From Candidatus Saccharibacteria bacterium UBA1949 (lineage in GTDB: Bacteria > Patescibacteriota > Saccharimonadia > Saccharimonadales > Saccharimonadaceae), in assembly GCA_002336735.1 (NCBI GenBank), contig DDER01000011.1, positions 186-51,385 of the forward strand: a DNA stretch of 51,200 bases, written 5' to 3'. The notes beneath the pieces were generated by a model. The model worked only from the letters and a program-made list of their open reading frames with translations. It was not told where the DNA came from and did no database searches. Positions 49,869 to 51,200 of this stretch are shown piece by piece. Position numbers and translations under genes: made by a program. Every line of letters begins with the position of its first letter. Within the stretch, counting starts at the first letter, position 1.

Positions 49869-51000
49869 ATATGATGGTTTCAGCAATGGTAGCGACGAGC
49901 CGTTTGTCGAAAACACTGGGGATGATCTCGTCGTTCGTGGGGTTTTCGACTAATGAGGCGATGGCACGAGCGGCGGCAAGTTTGTGCTGGTCGGTGATTT
50001 TTGTCACACCGTGATCGAGCGCGCCGCGGAAGATGCCAGGGAATGCGATGGCGTTATTGACTTGGTTCGGGAAATCGCTGCGGCCGGTAGCGATGACGGC
50101 CACGCCAGATGATTTGGCAATGTCAGGCATGATCTCGGGCACCGGATTGGCTAGTGCAAACACGATCGGGTCTTGAGCCATCTGAGTGATTAGCTCAGGT
50201 GTCAGTAGACCAGGTTTGCTGACACCGATAAATATATCTGCACCTAGAATCGCATCTGCCAGCGTGCCGCTCATCGAGCAGTTGAGGTAGGGTTTGAGCG
50301 CGAGCTTTTCGTCGTTGAGATCAGTGCGGCTATCGCCGATGATGCCTTTGCTATCGACAGCGATAATATCCCTGAGTCCGTACAGATGGAGTAATTTAAC
50401 GATGGCAGTACCAGCGGCGCCCGCGCCAATTATGACAACTTTGGCCGTAGAGAGATCGCGCTTGGTCACTGTGGCGGCATTGATGAGTCCAGCCAGCGTG
50501 ACGATGGCAGTGCCGTGTTGGTCGTCGTGAAACACTGGTATATCGAGCTCTGTCTTGAGACGCTCTTCGACTTCAAAACATTTTGGTGCGGCGATATCCT
50601 CGAGGTTGATTGCGCCAAAACTCGGAGCAATGGCTTTGATAGTAGTCACAATTTCGTCGGCGGTATGTACATCGAGCACTATTGGTATGCTATCAATATC
50701 GGCAAAATGCTTGAACAATAGCGACTTGCCCTCCATAACTGGCATGGCAGCTCTCGGGCCGAGGTCGCCGAGGCCAAGGATAGCCGAACCGTCACTGATG
50801 ACAGCGACGAGGTTGTTAGTCCACGTGTATTTCGGGAGCGCCCTGGGATCGGCAGCGATTGCTCGGCTGATTTCACCGACACCTGGGCTATAGTAGGCGC
50901 TGAGTTTTTCTCGGTCGAGTTCTGTATTGTCGCGTAGTTTGATCGTGATTTTGCCGCGGTATTTAGCATGTAGCTCGAGGGCAAGTTTGTTGTAGTCCAT
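49867..51000 (-). CDS. malic enzyme (NAD(P)-dependent, decarboxylating)
   Basis: A 377-residue enzyme converting malate to pyruvate, CO2 and NAD(P)H. Y36 in SAYYSPGVGEI is the catalytic acid, K92 in EGKSLLFK the base, E134-D135 (NLEDI) and D159-D160 (HDDQHGTA) bind the metal, and IIGAGAAGTAIVKLL binds the cofactor. The cofactor preference cannot be read. The ATG at 51000 is used instead of an upstream in-frame start at 51063 because a TATACT box lies 6 nt before it. Pyruvate formation by malic enzyme recurs in Saccharibacteria metabolism. Confidence 0.93.
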   Translation of the reverse strand: MDYNKLALELHAKYRGKITIKLRDNTELDREKLSAYYSPGVGEISRAIAADPRALPKYTWTNNLVAVISDGSAILGLGDLGPRAAMPVMEGKSLLFKHFADIDSIPIVLDVHTADEIVTTIKAIAPSFGAINLEDIAAPKCFEVEERLKTELDIPVFHDDQHGTAIVTLAGLINAATVTKRDLSTAKVVIIGAGAAGTAIVKLLHLYGLRDIIAVDSKGIIGDSRTDLNDEKLALKPYLNCSMSGTLADAILGADIFIGVSKPGLLTPELITQMAQDPIVFALANPVPEIMPDIAKSSGVAVIATGRSDFPNQVNNAIAFPGIFRGALDHGVTKITDQHKLAAARAIASLVENPTNDEIIPSVFDKRLVATIAETII

Positions 51001-51006
51001 AATTCT

Positions 51007-51012
51007 AGTATA
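51007..51012 (-). promoter_or_regulatory. -10 box TATACT of malic enzyme (leaderless)
   Basis: On the minus strand TATACT ends 6 nt before the ATG at 51000. Confidence 0.5.
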
Positions 51013-51092
51013 CACCCCCAGCGCTCCATAAGTATCTCCAAAGGAACCGCAGACAATAAGCAAGCGTCAGCGCGGCCTTTAGGGATGGGGAG

Positions 51093-51144
51093 CTCTTTGG
51101 ACGAATGTACTTCGGCTAAAGAGTGGGGCGGCTAAAACCGCCCC
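51093..51144. other. two adjacent hairpins at the window end
   Basis: CTCTTTGG (51093-51100) pairs with CTAAAGAG (51116-51123, one G-U). A perfect GGGGCGG/CCGCCCC stem (51125-51131 with 51138-51144) follows directly. The first contains CGGCTAAAG (51113-51121), also seen at 25606. No gene is seen in 51013-51200; the next gene is outside the window. Confidence 0.5.
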
Positions 51145-51200
51145 TCGTTCATCTACGAGAGTTCGCAAAAAACCGGGTTCATTAAACTAAAACAGAACAC

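Noticed and set aside
1..51200. UGA recoding to Gly as in Gracilibacteria/SR1
   Set aside because: Many genes end in TGA inside ATGA overlaps, and no conserved glycine position is encoded by TGA in the proteins examined.
1..51200. CRISPR array, prophage, IS element or full conjugative module
   Set aside because: No regularly spaced repeats, transposase, integrase, terminase or capsid-like protein was seen; the only mobile hints are in the pheS-pheT insert.

Overview
The window looks like part of a chromosome of a Patescibacteria/CPR bacterium, most likely Candidatus Saccharibacteria (TM7). This is inferred from the gene set and layout, not from a marker gene. GC content looks intermediate. 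Genes are packed tightly with many ATGA, GTGA and TAATG overlaps. UGA is used as an ordinary stop (gatC, gatB, fba, pfkB and pheS end in TGA), which argues against Gracilibacteria and Absconditabacteria. The metabolic content fits a reduced fermentative or host-associated cell: pentose-phosphate enzymes (zwf, rpiB, rpe, split transketolase), a class II aldolase, a PfkB kinase, malic enzyme, an anaerobic ribonucleotide reductase, GatCAB and a type IV pilus-type ATPase. No tRNA, rRNA, CRISPR array, IS element or prophage was recognised.

Layout. 1-665: non-coding, with two good copies and one degenerate copy of a hairpin element whose stems covary. 666-1794: LiaF-like membrane protein and a small exported protein. 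1900-6033: nrdD-nrdG-flavin reductase-Cys-rich protein behind a promoter with tandem NrdR-like boxes. 6083-8194: PAP2 phosphatase, membrane protein, RmuC. 8261-9502: aquaporin-like channel (minus) and a small membrane protein. 9531-15874: pheS and pheT separated by about 2.3 kb of accessory genes (two unknowns, a pRiA4b ORF-3-like protein, a PemK/MazF toxin, a 38-codon ORF, a peptidase S51 remnant), then a Mesh1-like HD hydrolase. 15916-22526: ABC exporter, FKBP, thioredoxin reductase, PLD protein, pyrophosphatase, Rel. 22592-29130: rpiB-rpe-tktN-tktC, then fba-pfkB-unknown-LOG-like. 29221-35916: uvrB, a GH13 enzyme, a large secreted SGNH hydrolase. 36142-40640: gatC-gatA-(membrane protein)-gatB-galU. 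40712-46824: YtxG/YtxH-like pair, zwf, DUF5665 protein, dnaE. 46817-51000: SpoU methylase, PilB-like ATPase, small unknowns, malic enzyme.

How the genes work together. Glucose 6-phosphate can enter the pentose-phosphate pathway through Zwf and be interconverted by RpiB, Rpe and transketolase; Fba and PfkB connect to hexose and triose phosphates; malic enzyme gives pyruvate and NAD(P)H. GalU and the GH13 enzyme point to nucleotide-sugar and alpha-glucan metabolism. NrdD and NrdG make dNTPs anaerobically, and the adjacent flavoprotein and Cys-rich protein are plausible electron donors. Rel plus the Mesh1-like hydrolase set (p)ppGpp levels.

Regulation. About sixteen first-in-unit genes have a TATAAT/TATACT/TACAAT-like -10 box only 6-11 nt before the start codon, so their mRNAs should be leaderless. 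Genes with longer leaders mostly carry AGGAG-type Shine-Dalgarno sites. Two intergenic structures, a 119-nt long hairpin at 47326-47444 and a two-hairpin leader at 49405-49450, are unexplained.
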